Shown here one piece after another: positions 33,526-46,180 of a DNA stretch of 64,000 nt. Location of the stretch: positions 14,988,953 through 15,052,952 of the forward strand of contig CM063256.1 of assembly GCA_032158295.1 (NCBI GenBank), read 5' to 3'. A program made the translations under genes and the position numbers. Under the pieces are notes generated by a model. That model made no database searches. It was given only the letters and a program-made list of their open reading frames with translations, and was not told where the DNA came from. Source of the DNA: Pycnopodia helianthoides (lineage: Eukaryota > Echinodermata > Asteroidea > Forcipulatida > Asteriidae). The stretch's first letter is position 1; each line of letters begins with the position of its first letter.

Positions 33526-36500
33526 TCGTGTTTTATTTGAAACGGAAACAAAATGTGATGCGATTGACCACTCTGGCTGGAAGTCCGTTTTGCGAAAAGA
33601 GCAAACTGGTCAGATCTCTCGTTTGATCTAGAACAACTGATAGCATCCCCCAAAATAATCCATAATTGCAATTTTTGACTTCATTAAAATTTATAAACGG
33701 ACTATATACAGACTGCCTTCACGCCCCGTCTCGAATTTTGCCCCAAAGTACAGGGTCCGTTGAAGGCCATCGTAAACGGAGGAAGTGGTTTTTATAATTC
33801 ACTTAGAGGCATAATATTATTCATAAAAGCCTAGGGTAGGAAGCACAGGTCATGTTGACTGAACTCGTTCATAATAATATAGTAGGAGAGGCTTCGGGAA
33901 TAAACAGTGTCTGATTCCGGCGTTACTACTTGATCGATGACACCTGATAACATTACAATAAGTGCAGTCCTTCCCATGTTCTGATAAAACCAGGGATACC
34001 ATTTTTGTAACTACCTATCAATAGACAGATATGCAGTATTGCATATAAAATATAAAAAAAACCTCTTTTGGCACATCAACAAAACTTGACACGTACCCTC
34101 ACCGACGTTTGAAATTTGTGGGGGGGGGGAGGAACGGCCAACAAGAGAGGATATGATGACCGAAACGTGCACACTTGTCACGTGGTGACTAACGTTAAAC
34201 ACATGGGTGCTCACAGGAAAGCCAGCTAGCTACACGCCCCCTTTTCCACTTGAATCTGTACGAACCCGAGTTCGCAGATGAGTTATTGCTGCAAACTTCG
34301 GCATGACACACCGTGGCGAGGTTGTACTAATGACAAACCGATCGTAGTAATAATGTATAGGTTTGCATTTGCGGGTATGATGGCTCCGTGTACTCAAGCG
34401 TCACCAGTTCACACAGGATTAGAAAACCATATGGTGAACAATATCCATTGACTGCAACCAAGCCTTCAGACTCCGAAGATTTAATTTGGCTTCCCCCCAC
34501 CTCCTTTCTCTCTCTCTTCGTGAACGCGGTATAAAATAGGTTATTAATGATGACGGTAGGCTTGCTGCATGTAGGAGATAAACAGACCCGCATCGCCAGG
34601 CCGCACAAGACTTCCTACCGATATTATTATGAGGGTCAACGGCGGATGTAATGAAATCATTTGAAACATGAGAAATTGCACCGTTCATTATTTGCGAAGT
34701 AGTAGCTATTTCATTCACGATAAATAAAACCCCTGCGACAGCAGAGTAAGGTTTCCTCCTCGTATTACACTGCACTAATAAAAACTTTATAATGATTACC
34801 CCCTGTACCCCCAGGTTGACAGCACACCTTGTGTTAGCTTACTTAGATCTTCCCTCACGGGTACCAGTTTGTACTCCTGGATACAGAGGATCCATTAATG
34901 GCAATAATGTTCCTAGTTTTCTAGCATAACGAAAACCATTGTCATGCTCAAAGAAGAAAAAATGCGACTAACAACCGTTTCATTACGAAGCAGCCGGAAG
35001 AGCAAGTCCGCTGGAAACGAACTCAAGCGACAAACACAGTCATGAAACGCCGTATGTAACAATATGTTGAGATGCGATGCCAGGATTGGTTTAGAGACTA
35101 TGGCAAAATGGTTCAAATCAAGAGACCTATTGAAAGGCGATACCTTGACGTGAATGAGCGGCTCGGCTGATTTATAGTCATATTTGGGGTATGAGAAACC
35201 AGAAAATTAAAAATCATAAATTAAAATAATGAACACTGCAATGCCAGTTTGAATTGTGAAAACTATTTATGTACTCGAGGATGAAGGTGAGTGAAATACA
35301 CAGCGTCAAGACTGTACTTCACACGCTATCTTTCCTAAATGTTAATGACATTTTTGAAACAACACAATCTCCATATAACGGATGGCAATTACGAACGAAA
35401 CATGAAATGGCGACAGCAGACTTGAATACAATTATACTCCACTCTCAACGCTCGTTATTTTTTGTCTGAACTCATTTGCATTTTTATGAATGAACCGGGG
35501 GTAAGATGAACATGCGGGTAAGTTTAAAAACAGCCATCAAAACCTGAACGGTTTCCTTTGCCTTGTCTAAATCATTCTACACATCGGTAATGACCGAGTT
35601 TATTAATGCAGCATCTAACGGCTAATGGTAATGATGACCAGCAGAAATGTACACTATACTCGCTGCTATAGGAGTGCAATAAATAAAGGGGGTGGGTTGA
35701 TGAATAAAGTAGGTATGCCATACCAGCATATTTCTACTGCACAGTCTCTTCGATAAACACGATTGTCTCCATATTGAATGAAACAAAGAGAACTGTAGAA
35801 GGTACATCGAGCTTGCTGTATAACGAAACACGGTGTGGGTTTGTCAATTTCAGCAAGAGGCTAACTTACAGCTGTAAACCATCAGACCTGCCAATCGCAG
35901 CAATAAATTTAAAGTCTTGTCCACAGAGGAACAAGTTTTCAGTCTGCCCTGCCAGTCGCGATCAACCACACTGCTATCAGATTTACAAACAACACTCAAA
36001 ATGGACTTCGTTTTCAAACACACGACAGACACAACGGGGGCATTTTAAGTAGAGTAGCACGCCACCAACGGCACACTTACTTCCTTAAAAGAGAAAGGGT
36101 CGTCGTTTGCGAGTGCACAGACTTTTTTTTTCCAGGAGAGTCTAATCTCAACTGACCCGTGAATTCAGTTTGACAAGAGGCACCATACATCCACCCAGTA
36201 CCGTGTCATTAGCTGGTGTAGCTACCCCCACCCGCAAATGAGTCCAAGCCTCCCCGGTATATATAAAGTAAGACGGGGAAATCGACCCGATCTCTTAGGT
36301 AGCCTTTGTGCGGTGCATTGTCCGAGCCTGGACCACGTCATGAAAAATAAGGGCTGTGCTAAGGGGGCTTGAAAGAGCTGGAATTAGTTTTGGGATGGTG
36401 ACCGCCTGGAATTTGCCACCAATTGAATGGGGGAGATTTTCGATTTTTGTATGTACTTTGTGTGCTGTAGAGAAAGAAACCCCCATACGGCATGGCACAC

Positions 36501-37242
36501 AGTACACTAGACACACCATGTACTGGTACTACAGTAGACTTTTTGTCTGCAAGCGTTCACAAAAAGCACAAGTTAAAGATACCCTTACAGTATGGGTTTG
36601 ATTTCAGTACTGGCTCGTACTGATGAACCAAAGTTCAACTTCTCATTCGGCCCTGTTTGATTTGTTTGTTTTTAAAGTAAAACATTAAGAAAGTGGTTTC
36701 CAAGTTGATCAACAGAACCGAAACTTTCCAATCTGAGCTTTAGAACCGAACAACTTTAAGATATATTTGCAGACAATTTTCGCGTCATCTAATGATGCGA
36801 AACGCACATTTCGAACCAGAACTATCCTTAATAAGGATCAGACCTTTTCGAAAGAGAAATCCCGGCTCAGTGAGCATTAACGCCACATGACATGCCGGTT
36901 TCAATTTCAAAAAAGAAGAAGAAAATAACCCATACTCATTGTTGGAGTGGATTTGTATTTTAATGATCCTGTAGCGTACCTTTAAACTAAATTAAAGGGA
37001 CACGGAGTCAATAATCTGGTTCTACAAAATGGCGGACCATGTTAGTTCACAAAGTAATCGGGGAAAACCACACAATTTCGAGGCATATTTGAGTGGATCA
37101 ATCCTTATATTCTTCTTTTTAAAACATCTTTCAAACCACACTCATTTCATATTTACAAACGCTTTTTGTAGCCCAAATCGCCAAATCCAATTTAATCACT
37201 GGTCGTTAGGACCCGTTTGGGCGAGTTTCTCTCCCCCATAAA
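33526..37242. other. No secure gene; possible upstream region of tgif
   Basis: A TATATAAA box (about 36257-36264) reads as TATA on both strands. On the minus strand below it, donor-like GTAAGT sites occur near 36078 and 35868. The second would end a frame ATG-GTT-TAC-AGC-T in phase 1, which is what the tgif terminal exon needs. This is one of two equally plausible candidates for a tgif first exon, and neither is supported further. ORFs of 60-118 codons elsewhere have no recognisable similarity. Confidence 0.25.
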
Positions 37243-37420
37243 GGGCCCAATTTCATAGATCTCCTTAAGCATATTGCTTAACATTTTTTCTGCTTAGCAG
37301 GAGGAGCAGGATATCACGACCTGTCACAAATTGTACACACTACATGGTAGTTTGGCTGGTAACCTTATTCTGGTAAGCATAATATTGTTGTGCTTAAAGC
37401 AACGCTATGAAGCTGGGCCC
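37243..37420. mobile_element. Family A element, copy 3
   Basis: Ends GGGCCCAATTTCATAGATCT and CGCTATGAAGCTGGGCCC. Length 178 bases, with the shared central phrases TGCTTAGCAG and GGTAACCTTATTCTGG. Confidence 0.75.
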
Positions 37421-37486
37421 AGGAGTTTGGCATCAACCCAGCAGCAGGACAGCGTTATAAATAGTCTGACATGTCAAAACACAAAA

Positions 37487-37652
37487 GCGCGTATATACAT
37501 ACACGGGGTGGTGAGTTCTATATACATACACGGGGTGGTGAGTTCTATATACATACACGGGGTGGTGAGTTCTATATACATACACGGGGTGGTGAGTTCT
37601 ATATACATACACGGGGTGGTGAGTTCTATATACATACACGGGGTGGTGAGTT
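37487..37652. repeat. 27-bp minisatellite, 6 copies
   Basis: The unit ATATACATACACGGGGTGGT plus GAGTTCT is repeated six times with almost no variation. As 27 is a multiple of three, several frames on both strands stay open and translate as repeats such as IYIHGVVSS or VYVYRTHHP. No splice or start context supports coding. Confidence 0.9.
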
Positions 37653-38947
37653 CCTTTATCTACTAAAGGTGACCGCGTTGCCTTTAAACAATTTTTTTTT
37701 TTTTACATAATCAATTCCAAACGAATGGCCCCCATTCTTCAAGTTAGATATCAGATCTTATCATCTTTTGACAAGCAGTGTACACGTATCTTCCCCTAAA
37801 CGATATGCCTTTCAGCAACGTTGTGTCCACTAGGAAAAAAACCGGTGTTCCCAACCAAAGGTACACTTAACGCCTACAAGAACAAACATGCAAATATTTG
37901 CCGTTGTGCATGTAGACATATGAAGTTAACCTGACGGTAAATCTTTCCATAAAACCATGGCTCCGTGATAAAACTAAGTCTAAAGCGTAGTACATAAAAT
38001 GCTTCCAGCAGGTAATGTACTTGTTGTATATTTCAATGAACTGCAAATGGATTTTCAATGTAGAGGCCAACAGACAAATGACAGAGGTGTGTATATTCCT
38101 GGGAACGTCCAACATACATCGTTATATAAACAGGAACGCTGTTATAAGAGGACGCAAAACAAAGAGACTCAAAGTACAAAAGAGACTCAGGACTTCATAT
38201 TGCAGTCTTTATAAGCAGAACCTCTTTAGAAGTGCTCTTTATAACGAGGGTTGACTGAAGTTGTTTCACAGAGTGGGATGAGATGGACAGTTCTGCGCAA
38301 CCGGGAAAAAAATACACCTGATAATGTGAGTTTGCAACATTTCCGGAATAGTGTGTCCCTTTAAGTTGAGAAGTTTAAAGAGACGTTAATCCGTTCTCTT
38401 TAGAATCTTGCGACCTGACAGAGGATATAAACCCTTATTGATTTGCCTCAAGATGACTTCTCTTGAATGCAACCCAGTAAAAAATAAGGGGACTTGCTTC
38501 ACTGCTTGACAGTTCAGTCGGTCCATGATTCCCTAGACGCGTCAATAGAAATGTAAATCAACTGCCTTCAGGGGGTTTACAACTTACGGCAAGCTTAAAG
38601 AAAAAACGTGGTCCAATTGTGTACACAATGAGGGGTAGTTGACAATGAGTTCGTTTTGGGATAATGATAGCGTAAGGTGTTGTCTGGTGTGCCGTGGGTT
38701 AAGGGGCATTAAGCTATCTTATGCATACACTGCAAGGGGCAGAAAATTGCAAGCCATGGGCGCTATCTCTACCAGGAAAAAAAGTAATGGTAGCGTGTTT
38801 AAATGCCATTAGAGCGACATGTGACATAGGCCCTATAGATCTGACGTCCGTTCGAAACTGCACCGACTTGTTGTACAGACCATTCCAAGATTACAGAAGA
38901 TCGACATAAACTGACACTTGTGTTTAAAGGTCGATGCTGGTAATTAA
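37653..38947. other. No gene recognised
   Basis: Unique-looking sequence with a T-run at about 37690-37702. Short ORFs have no recognisable similarity. Confidence 0.35.
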
Positions 38948-39075
38948 AATTCAGGCCCGGAGAGGGCTATTAAGCCATCTTCATTCTGCTAAAGGGCACT
39001 TTCATTTCACAAGTTCAGGGAAAACTTTTGAAGGGGCACCAAGGCAGAGACCAGGGGCCACGGCTTCCTTAATGA
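38948..39075. repeat. Dispersed GC-rich repeat, degenerate copy
   Basis: The phrases CTAAAGGGCACTTTCATTTC, AAAACTTTTGAAGGGGCACC and CAAGGCAGAGACCAGGGGCC match the family at 19855 and 33401. Confidence 0.55.
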
Positions 39076-42000
39076 TCACATGCTTGTATTTAGCAAAACT
39101 TATTGGAATGCTGAAATAAACTAAAATGATAATCCAGCATTTGGATTCATTTGAATACATTTCACTCGAGTAATACAAGTAACCCGGTAATATAAAGCTC
39201 TACTTGCTGATACTACCTTATCGCACGGCAACAGTTTTATCAAGAAGCAGAAGGTACGCACACGTGTTGTGTGTAGTAGAGACACGCTGTGTCAAACGCC
39301 AGACTAATATAAACCCATGAGCCCTCATCACATCACGCTGAGTCGAGACCTTGTGGTGTTGTGTCATTTTCCCGTGCACCACCCTCGATCCCAAATTGGA
39401 CTGGATACTACCGTTTTTAAATAATGCTTTTATTGCGTCCCAGATTTAGATGGAGATCGAATTATGTTGCTTCCCCGGGTGTCGCTAGGAATGTTGGGGG
39501 GGGGGGGGGCTTTGCGTGCAGTCTACTCCGGGCAAAAAATAATGACCTCGCAGTTTGCGTACGAGGAGGGAAGGCGATCGTTGTTCGTGTTTGCATCGTG
39601 TATGGGAGTCATAAAAGAGTGGCCCGGTGTGCGCCGTATCGTTCTACCAAAGTCATAAAATCTTTAATGATTCATGTTTCAACTTAGTTGTTTCTCGGTT
39701 GCTCTTGATAAATGCAAACAGTTGCTGGTACACCCCCTATAGAGCGATCATCATATTTTATGTGCGAATTAAATAATACGCTATAGCAGACACAATGGAG
39801 AATGGCACTGTAATACTGTACATGTAACATATGCCAACCGCTGTTTTAGAAGTGCAGTAACCATACGTCAACACACACACACAGGGGGATTGTGAAAGCA
39901 CAGGTTTTTTTGTAGTGGACTAAAAACTGTCAGCATAATAGTAAAGTTTGAGTCTGATAAACACAACAGACCTGTAAATTTGAATGTCTATGAGCTCTGC
40001 AGATGTGTCTTGATAATTAACGACTGTGCCCGTTTAGGAGAGCTACTTTTTTTTTTACCACATATACACAACTCGTATATTTCCTTGATCCGATTTCAGT
40101 GTGTGTCAAAATATGATAACATTTCCCCGGCATCGACAGGTATGCGAGGGTCAGTGGGGTTACCCACAGTCCTGCCACGATGATGATGGACTTAACTTGC
40201 ATCGAGACTAGGGTAACTAGTATCTCTGAGTTATAGATCAGGCCCGATATTCAAACAAGCCTTCATTGTGTACAAACTGGACGCAGCATTGGATCGAGGG
40301 TAACTTTATTACACAGATATCTTTTATAAAGAACCGTAAAGCAGAAGCTGTGATCGTTGTGACGAAACTGAATCATGTAAATCACTCTCAAACTTCACTC
40401 GACTACATTTTTCATGTCTCGAGCCTGTCACCGAGTGGTTTTGCAAACACATTCACTTTCAGCTTGGTCACATTTTTTATAAATGTGACATTCAGGGTGA
40501 ACATTGGCGACAGTTTCAAATGACGTTTTAACACAATTTCCGGGGAGCTCAGCGCCAAATCTCGTTATGACTGTAGCGGGTCTGATGCCACAACGCCCAG
40601 GCCACGAGGCTTCCTAGGCCTCAGTCACAACCTTGTGGTTTCATGGGTTGACAAGTAACAAACCATTTTGTTGATCATGTCTAAATGAGGAACACGCACA
40701 ACACACACACGGCCATGACGCATGACTGCTAACGACGGCCAACAATTATTATAACAAATGTACATCATTACTGATTGTGGTGATGTCACCACTTCAAAAA
40801 ATGAACTTAAATTGACGACTAATCAGCTAGATCTAATAATATCATAGTTTTTACAGGGTTGTAAATAAAACACACAGTCTACATTCATTCACAATGCATG
40901 CATTATATGAGCATCAGTACTAGAAATTATTGCCACGTGCAAAAAAACATGATCAATATTGTGAGCAAGGATCTCCACTAATTGATTCAACCAGAAGTAA
41001 AAAAACATCGACGATGAGGGATAACAGTGTAAGAATTGAAACAGTTCTGACATTTTGAATAATGCTGTATCCGAGTCTGACGTTCAACTGCCCTTTGCAA
41101 ATGTAAAGGAATTATAAACATGTGCCCAAAGCCACATGCTGTACATGTATTGTACGTGTGTGTGTCTGCTACACGCTGTACACCGATCTGCCTGACCCAA
41201 CCATATTGTCTTGGAAAGCATGGTGACCAAGTTGAAAACTAAGCACTACAAATTCATCAACAAACTCACCTTTTTTGTTGAAAATACGCATCATGGATGT
41301 TCCCTGACTCCTACCAGTACACTATCCAGCAGGGTAGTGAAATCCGGCTGGACAATTTTTCCTAGATCCTTTGTTGCCACAAAAAAAAAAGCTGGCAGCC
41401 AAATAGTTTCGGTTTGAATGTCGGTTGGCAACGTGTTGTGTGCGATAAAGCGAGGAGCGAGAGCTTACAACGTGCTCAAGTTGTGTCGTAGAATGAATCA
41501 ACTGAATTCACGGTTTGACAGTAGAGCGTGCGTCCCTCACACACACAGCGATCCCAGTGCTTCAGCACGTGGTAGACTACACCAGCATCGTCGAGGACAC
41601 TCCTCACGCACCACGGACCAATCACAGCCCTCCAACGCTTGACAGCCATTCACTTAAAATTTTTAATGAGCCACAATTCCTTTGATATGTTAATCGTATT
41701 TACAAACCCCGCCAACTGGTGAATGGGACTCGGCGTGTGTGTGGCGTATGCAAATGAGTTGTTGTAGAAACGCCATTGACGCGGAGGTTCTGACAGCTTG
41801 TCCAGTTTATTTACAGTATTTTATGCATTCCTACACGTGGTGTGTAGCGACACTGTCTTTCAAGGGTAGGGTGAACCCTGAACAACAGGTTTCTTATTCT
41901 CAAGACGGGCTTTCGTGCGACCCAAACATCAGTGAACTTTAGTTTACTTACAGCATAGAGCAAGGAACAGATTATAAATGCCGTCAGGTTGTTTCATGCT

Positions 42001-42668
42001 GTTTCAAGTTTGACTTTGAGCCTTTTCTCCATGTGAACATAGTGCACTATATCACATGGTTAACTGGTGGTTTGAGCAGGGGTCCCTGTGTGTGTAACAC
42101 TAAAACTCTCCACACTGAGTGGACCAATGAGCTCCAAAAAATGTAAACATACGGGTCATCACATCTTTTCAAAATGGTAAACAAAAAACACAAAAAACCT
42201 AACAAACAAAAATTCGGATTCTTTCTTCTTTTTCTTCGAACAGATCTGCAATGTGGATTGTTTCCGGTGCATTTTCAGATTATGAAGTGAAATCAAGGTT
42301 CGAAAAATTGGTTCACCAAGCCTGGGAGAGTTGTTTAGCTTTCTAGAACGAGAATTGTAAGCGTTTCCGGTGAAAGATTTACGGGGTTTCAGACGAGATT
42401 TCTCAGATCAGAATTACTTTACAGTCTGAATTTTCACTTGAAGTGATCGAGCATTTCCTGATGGCGGCTCGGATCCTTTGTTCGAAACGGGAACTTAAAG
42501 AAAGTCACTCCCAAGCAAGCAAATTAAATTGTGCAATAGTTCCTTGTTCGTGGGTTGATCTAGCGTTTCCTTTTGCTGACCGCGATCATGTTAAAGCTAT
42601 TTCACGCTTGCATTGTCAACAATGTCCCAAGACAACTGATTGGATAATGGCAGAACTCCCCTAAACAA
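39076..42668. other. No secure gene
   Basis: A G-run of about 14 lies near 39496. At 41630-41760 a CCAATCA box and an octamer ATGCAAAT occur within 150 bases. On the minus strand a donor GTAAGT near 41950 follows ATG-AAA-CAA-CCT in a frame that also ends in phase 1, the second candidate for a tgif first exon. No other exon, RNA gene or transposon was recognised. Confidence 0.25.
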
Positions 42669-42841
42669 GGAAACCTTTCGTTTCCTGTTTCGAATTCGTA
42701 AACGAGTGAATTCCGCTGGGGACGAGGATGAAGTGGTCTGGTACCGCGGCTGCTTTGTGCTGTTAGAGCAACTCGAACCTGGTTGCTACGTGAGGCGTGA
42801 ATTTGCTGATTTTTTTGAGCTTCCCCAAAACATCTGCTACG
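42669..42841 (+). CDS. Candidate exon, weakly PIG-X-like
   Basis: An open frame from about 42640 reads through a segment with the pattern FRFLFRIRK, then CFVLLEQLEPGCYV, and reaches a possible donor (CTACG, then GTGAGA). Without splicing it ends at TAG 42889-42891. The motif order (hydrophobic strand, Cys, LL-x-Q, P-x-G-x-Y-V) resembles part of PIG-X, the ER-membrane partner of the GPI mannosyltransferase PIG-M. However, the Asp-Pro-Tyr that usually follows is absent. A TGA lies directly upstream and no ATG opens the frame, so an acceptor near 42653-42669 is assumed and is weak. It could be chance. Confidence 0.2.
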
Positions 42842-42891
42842 GTGAGATTTGGAGATTGGGAACAAAAAGAGGATGGGTTTATTTTGTGTAG

Positions 42892-43710
42892 CAACCTTGA
42901 ACTTAATTTGTAAGTCACTGCTGCAGTCTTGAAGTCACGTCTCCTTATTGCGGAATTTCTTAAGCGTATCAATTAAACCTGCATGTTTGCTTATATTTTA
43001 CGCATTTCGGTTTTTGGAGTTGCATTTTATTTTAACAAACACAACAAATACAAACGCACGCACACAGATACAAATATACATCGTCAATAGACAGCTTTGT
43101 TTCCACAATAGATCTTTAAACTCTTCACGTAGTACTGCAATCAACATATCTATCGTTGAACTCTGACATGCTCTGTGGAGTAGGGGGCACCCACACCCCC
43201 CTTTTCTGATTACAGTGGTATTTACAAACGAAGCCTTAATACCCGGGTTTGTGTACATAGAGGGATTAACGTTAATCCGGTGAGTTGGGGGTTGAGCAAT
43301 TAGCATTAAGGTTTAGGCCTATCTCTTGTACAAAGACTATACGCGGCAAAATAACACAACAGTAGTGTATCCGTAATGTGCGTCAAAATTAGACAAAAAC
43401 AATCTTATGGATCTTTATTGCAACTCGGCCATTCTGTTTACACGTTTTCATGCAGCAAACGATATCACCAATGTGAGGCTGGGAGGGGAAAAGATGGATC
43501 ATTGGGTTGAAACAGCAGTTGTTACCAAATAGAAATGAAATGACTGTGTGGTCATCACATGGACGATCTAGATGATTGGTCCAATGTCTCTTTCATAGCT
43601 TTGATTAAATAACACAAATATTGGACTATCTTGTGTCCGATGTAGTTAACCATAAACACGTTCAGGTAACTCCCTCATCATAGAGAATCCTTGCTCTATA
43701 CTAAGTTAGT
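42892..43710. other. No gene recognised
   Basis: AT-rich sequence with no identifiable repeat or exon. Confidence 0.35.
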
Positions 43711-44114
43711 TTAAAGGCAGTGGACACTTGCTATTTACTCAAGACATACATTATCATAAAAACTTGCTTGGTAGGGAGCACATGAGAGCTGCCGATAGTA
43801 ATTAGTACAAAACATTGTGAGAAACGACTCCCTCTGAAGTGATGTCGCTTTTATTTTTGAGAAAGAGGTAACTTCTCACTAAAATATTTGAATCTGATAA
43901 AAGGCTTCAGGCATGAAGACTTATTCAGGCATTTGAAAAACACACAATTTATTTCTATGCAACGTGGGTGTTTTTTCCCGATTATTTTCTTGCAACTTCG
44001 ATGACCAATTGAACCAAACTTTCCACAGGTCTAGGTTATTTTATGCATATGTTGGGATACGCCAAGTGAGGATACTGGTCTTTGACAATGACAAAAAGTA
44101 TACCCTGCCTTTAA
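43711..44114. mobile_element. TTAA-flanked element (family C), complete copy
   Basis: Ends TTAAAGGCAGTGGACAC and ACCCTGCCTTTAA. The core phrases GAAACGACTCCCTCTGAAGT, GAGAAAGAGGTAACTTCTC and CTTGCAACTTCGATGACCAA are shared with the copies at 15067, 45349, 48395 and 55253. TTAA is present at both edges. No coding capacity. Confidence 0.78.
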
Positions 44115-45348
44115 GCCAACAATTAGTATTGCATCAAGCAAGTGGGAAACCAAAGTGTATAAAGCTGAAGTGATTTTGCTAGAATTTTTGGCCCAGAACA
44201 TAATATTGTGACCAAGGCACCCTATCAAAAAGAGCAAAAACATTGCCCAATACTTTCTGTAAACGAAAAACTAGCAGGGAATCACCAACAGACACGTCAT
44301 TGTGTTTTGGCTTGTTATATTGTTCTGGTGCTCAAAATGATTTCTTCAGCCCAAAAAGCATTTTGTATTGTTATGGCCTGGGTGCACAGCGCGATAATTC
44401 CCATTGATAGCTTGTCGTTTTAAGATATCAGTTAAACCATGGTGGCCTCCATGGTTAAACTGTCATGATCCAAGCCACTTTCCGTGGAAAAATCTCCAGC
44501 ATTTCTCCGTCAGCTAAAAAACCCAGTTAAGTACTTAATCCCATGATATGACGGCGGGCCTTCTGTATTTACTCATCCGTTCAATGAATACTATCTGTCT
44601 AAGCCGATTAAAGATTATCATCCAAGAACTTTAGTAATAAGAGTCTTCAGTCTATCAAGAAACAAAATATTGAACTACTGCCAATAAGAGTGGTATAAAG
44701 GCCCACACATGGCCCTGCGGCCAGGGTTCAATTGGGACAACAACCCGTACTCTGCTGACAATATTGCTTAGAATTATTGGCACGCTTAGCAGATTCGCAG
44801 GGGAACCTTTACAGAGCGGTCCAACTCAAGAAACGAAAAATTGAAATACTGTAAATTAAAGCGCTATATACATGTAGGTGTAGGCCTACACGTGGCATGG
44901 GTTAAATTGAAACCGGTAACTGATAGCAGCTGAGGACTTCACATAGCAGATATTTACAGAGAACATACCGTACATATCACATGGATTTTCGATGGTGTGC
45001 AGGTTCTGTTCTCTAGTTTTCGCTTTCATGATCTCAAAAGGCCCCCTTTTTTTTTTTTACGTGAGGTGAATTTTTTCATACACGTTGATGAACATCAATG
45101 GCTTATTGATTTAAACTAAATAATGTTTTACTTACAAACAAGAGAGTCGTTTCTCACGAATGTCTTATTACTATTTGCTCTCATGTGCTCCTTATACCAA
45201 GTAAGACACATTATTTAGGCCTAAATTCATAGCAGAACATTTGATCAGTAGAAGACAAGAAATCTCAAACGTATACTGTGATGAGGATTTCTCACCAAAT
45301 TAAGGTATTCCCCAATCCTCTAAAGCCGATAATGAAGGAATATCAGGT
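44115..45348. other. No gene; small palindrome and element fragment
   Basis: A short palindrome (AGTTAAACCATGG and CCATGGTTAAACT) lies at about 44428-44460. A family C fragment (GAGTCGTTTCTCACGAATGT and CTCATGTGCTCCTTATACC) lies at about 45143-45205. Confidence 0.45.
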
Positions 45349-45698
45349 TTAAAGGCAGGGTATACTTTTTGTAATTGTCAAAGACTGTGTATCCCAACAT
45401 ATGCATGGAAAATAACAAACCTGTGAAAATTTGGGCTCAATTGGTCATCGAAGTTGCAAGAAAATAATGAAAGCAAAACACTCTTGGTGCATAGAATTGT
45501 TCGCTTTCAATGCCCGAGAAAGGCTTCATGCCATGAAGCCTTTTTCTCAGATTCAAATGTTTTAGTAAGAAATTGCCTCTTTCTCAAAAACTGCATCCCT
45601 TGAGAGAGAGTCTTTTCTCATGAATGTTGTATACTATCAGCAGCTCTCAGGTGCTCCTTACCAAGTAGGTTTTTATGGTAAAGTATATCTTGAGTATA
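45349..45698. mobile_element. Family C element, inverted, one end lost
   Basis: It begins TTAAAGGCAGGGTATAC and follows the family C order in reverse. It stops at CTTGAGTATA, where a family B end starts directly at TTAA (45699). The normal GTGTCCACTGCCTTTAA end is absent, so the second element landed in it or replaced it. Confidence 0.7.
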
Positions 45699-46024
45699 TT
45701 AAAGGAACATTACAGAATTGGTTTTTGCTAACAAACAGTTGCTGGCAGTGTAAGCACTTTATGTAATCCACCATATACATAAACTGACAAACCTGTAGAA
45801 GTTTCTGAGAAATTAGTAAAACAATAGTTTTTTATCACGTGTGATAAAAACTCGATGCTTGAAAAAACAGAAAACACATAAGGTCTCTTTTCACTATTTT
45901 CTCGTGACCATGACTAATTGAGCTCAAACTTTCACAGGTTTGTTTGTTCATGCATATGTTGAATCACACAAAACATGAACACTGTCTGCGACTATTTTGT
46001 TACATGAACACTGTCTGCGACTAT
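45699..46024. mobile_element. Hybrid of family B and family B2 elements
   Basis: The first about 105 bases (TTAAAGGAACATTACAG to AAACCTGTAGAAGTTT) are family B. From TTTCTGAGAAATTAGT onward the sequence is nearly identical to the B2 element at 46661-47024, including TATCACGTGTGATA and GCTCGATGCTTGAAAAAAC or its close match. The end carries a short tandem repeat of ACATGAACACTGTCTGCGAC and lacks a TTAA terminus. Confidence 0.7.
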
Positions 46025-46078
46025 TGAGTGGAATGAAACAAAAAAATTAAAAATAGGACAAACCAAATCGCACAGGGG

Positions 46079-46180
46079 CACAAACTCAATTCCGGAGTTG
46101 GGATCGAACGGGGATCAATATAGAAAATGAAAGGAACCAAAATGTTACATTCGGTAGACCACACTGGCTCTTTTCATAGC
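46079..46180 (-). other. Possible tRNA-derived (SINE-like) fragment
   Basis: On the minus strand GAGCCAGTGTGGTCTACCG resembles an A box and CCGTTCGATCCCAACTCC a B box, about 50 bases apart. No intact cloverleaf closes, so a functional tRNA is unlikely. Confidence 0.3.
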
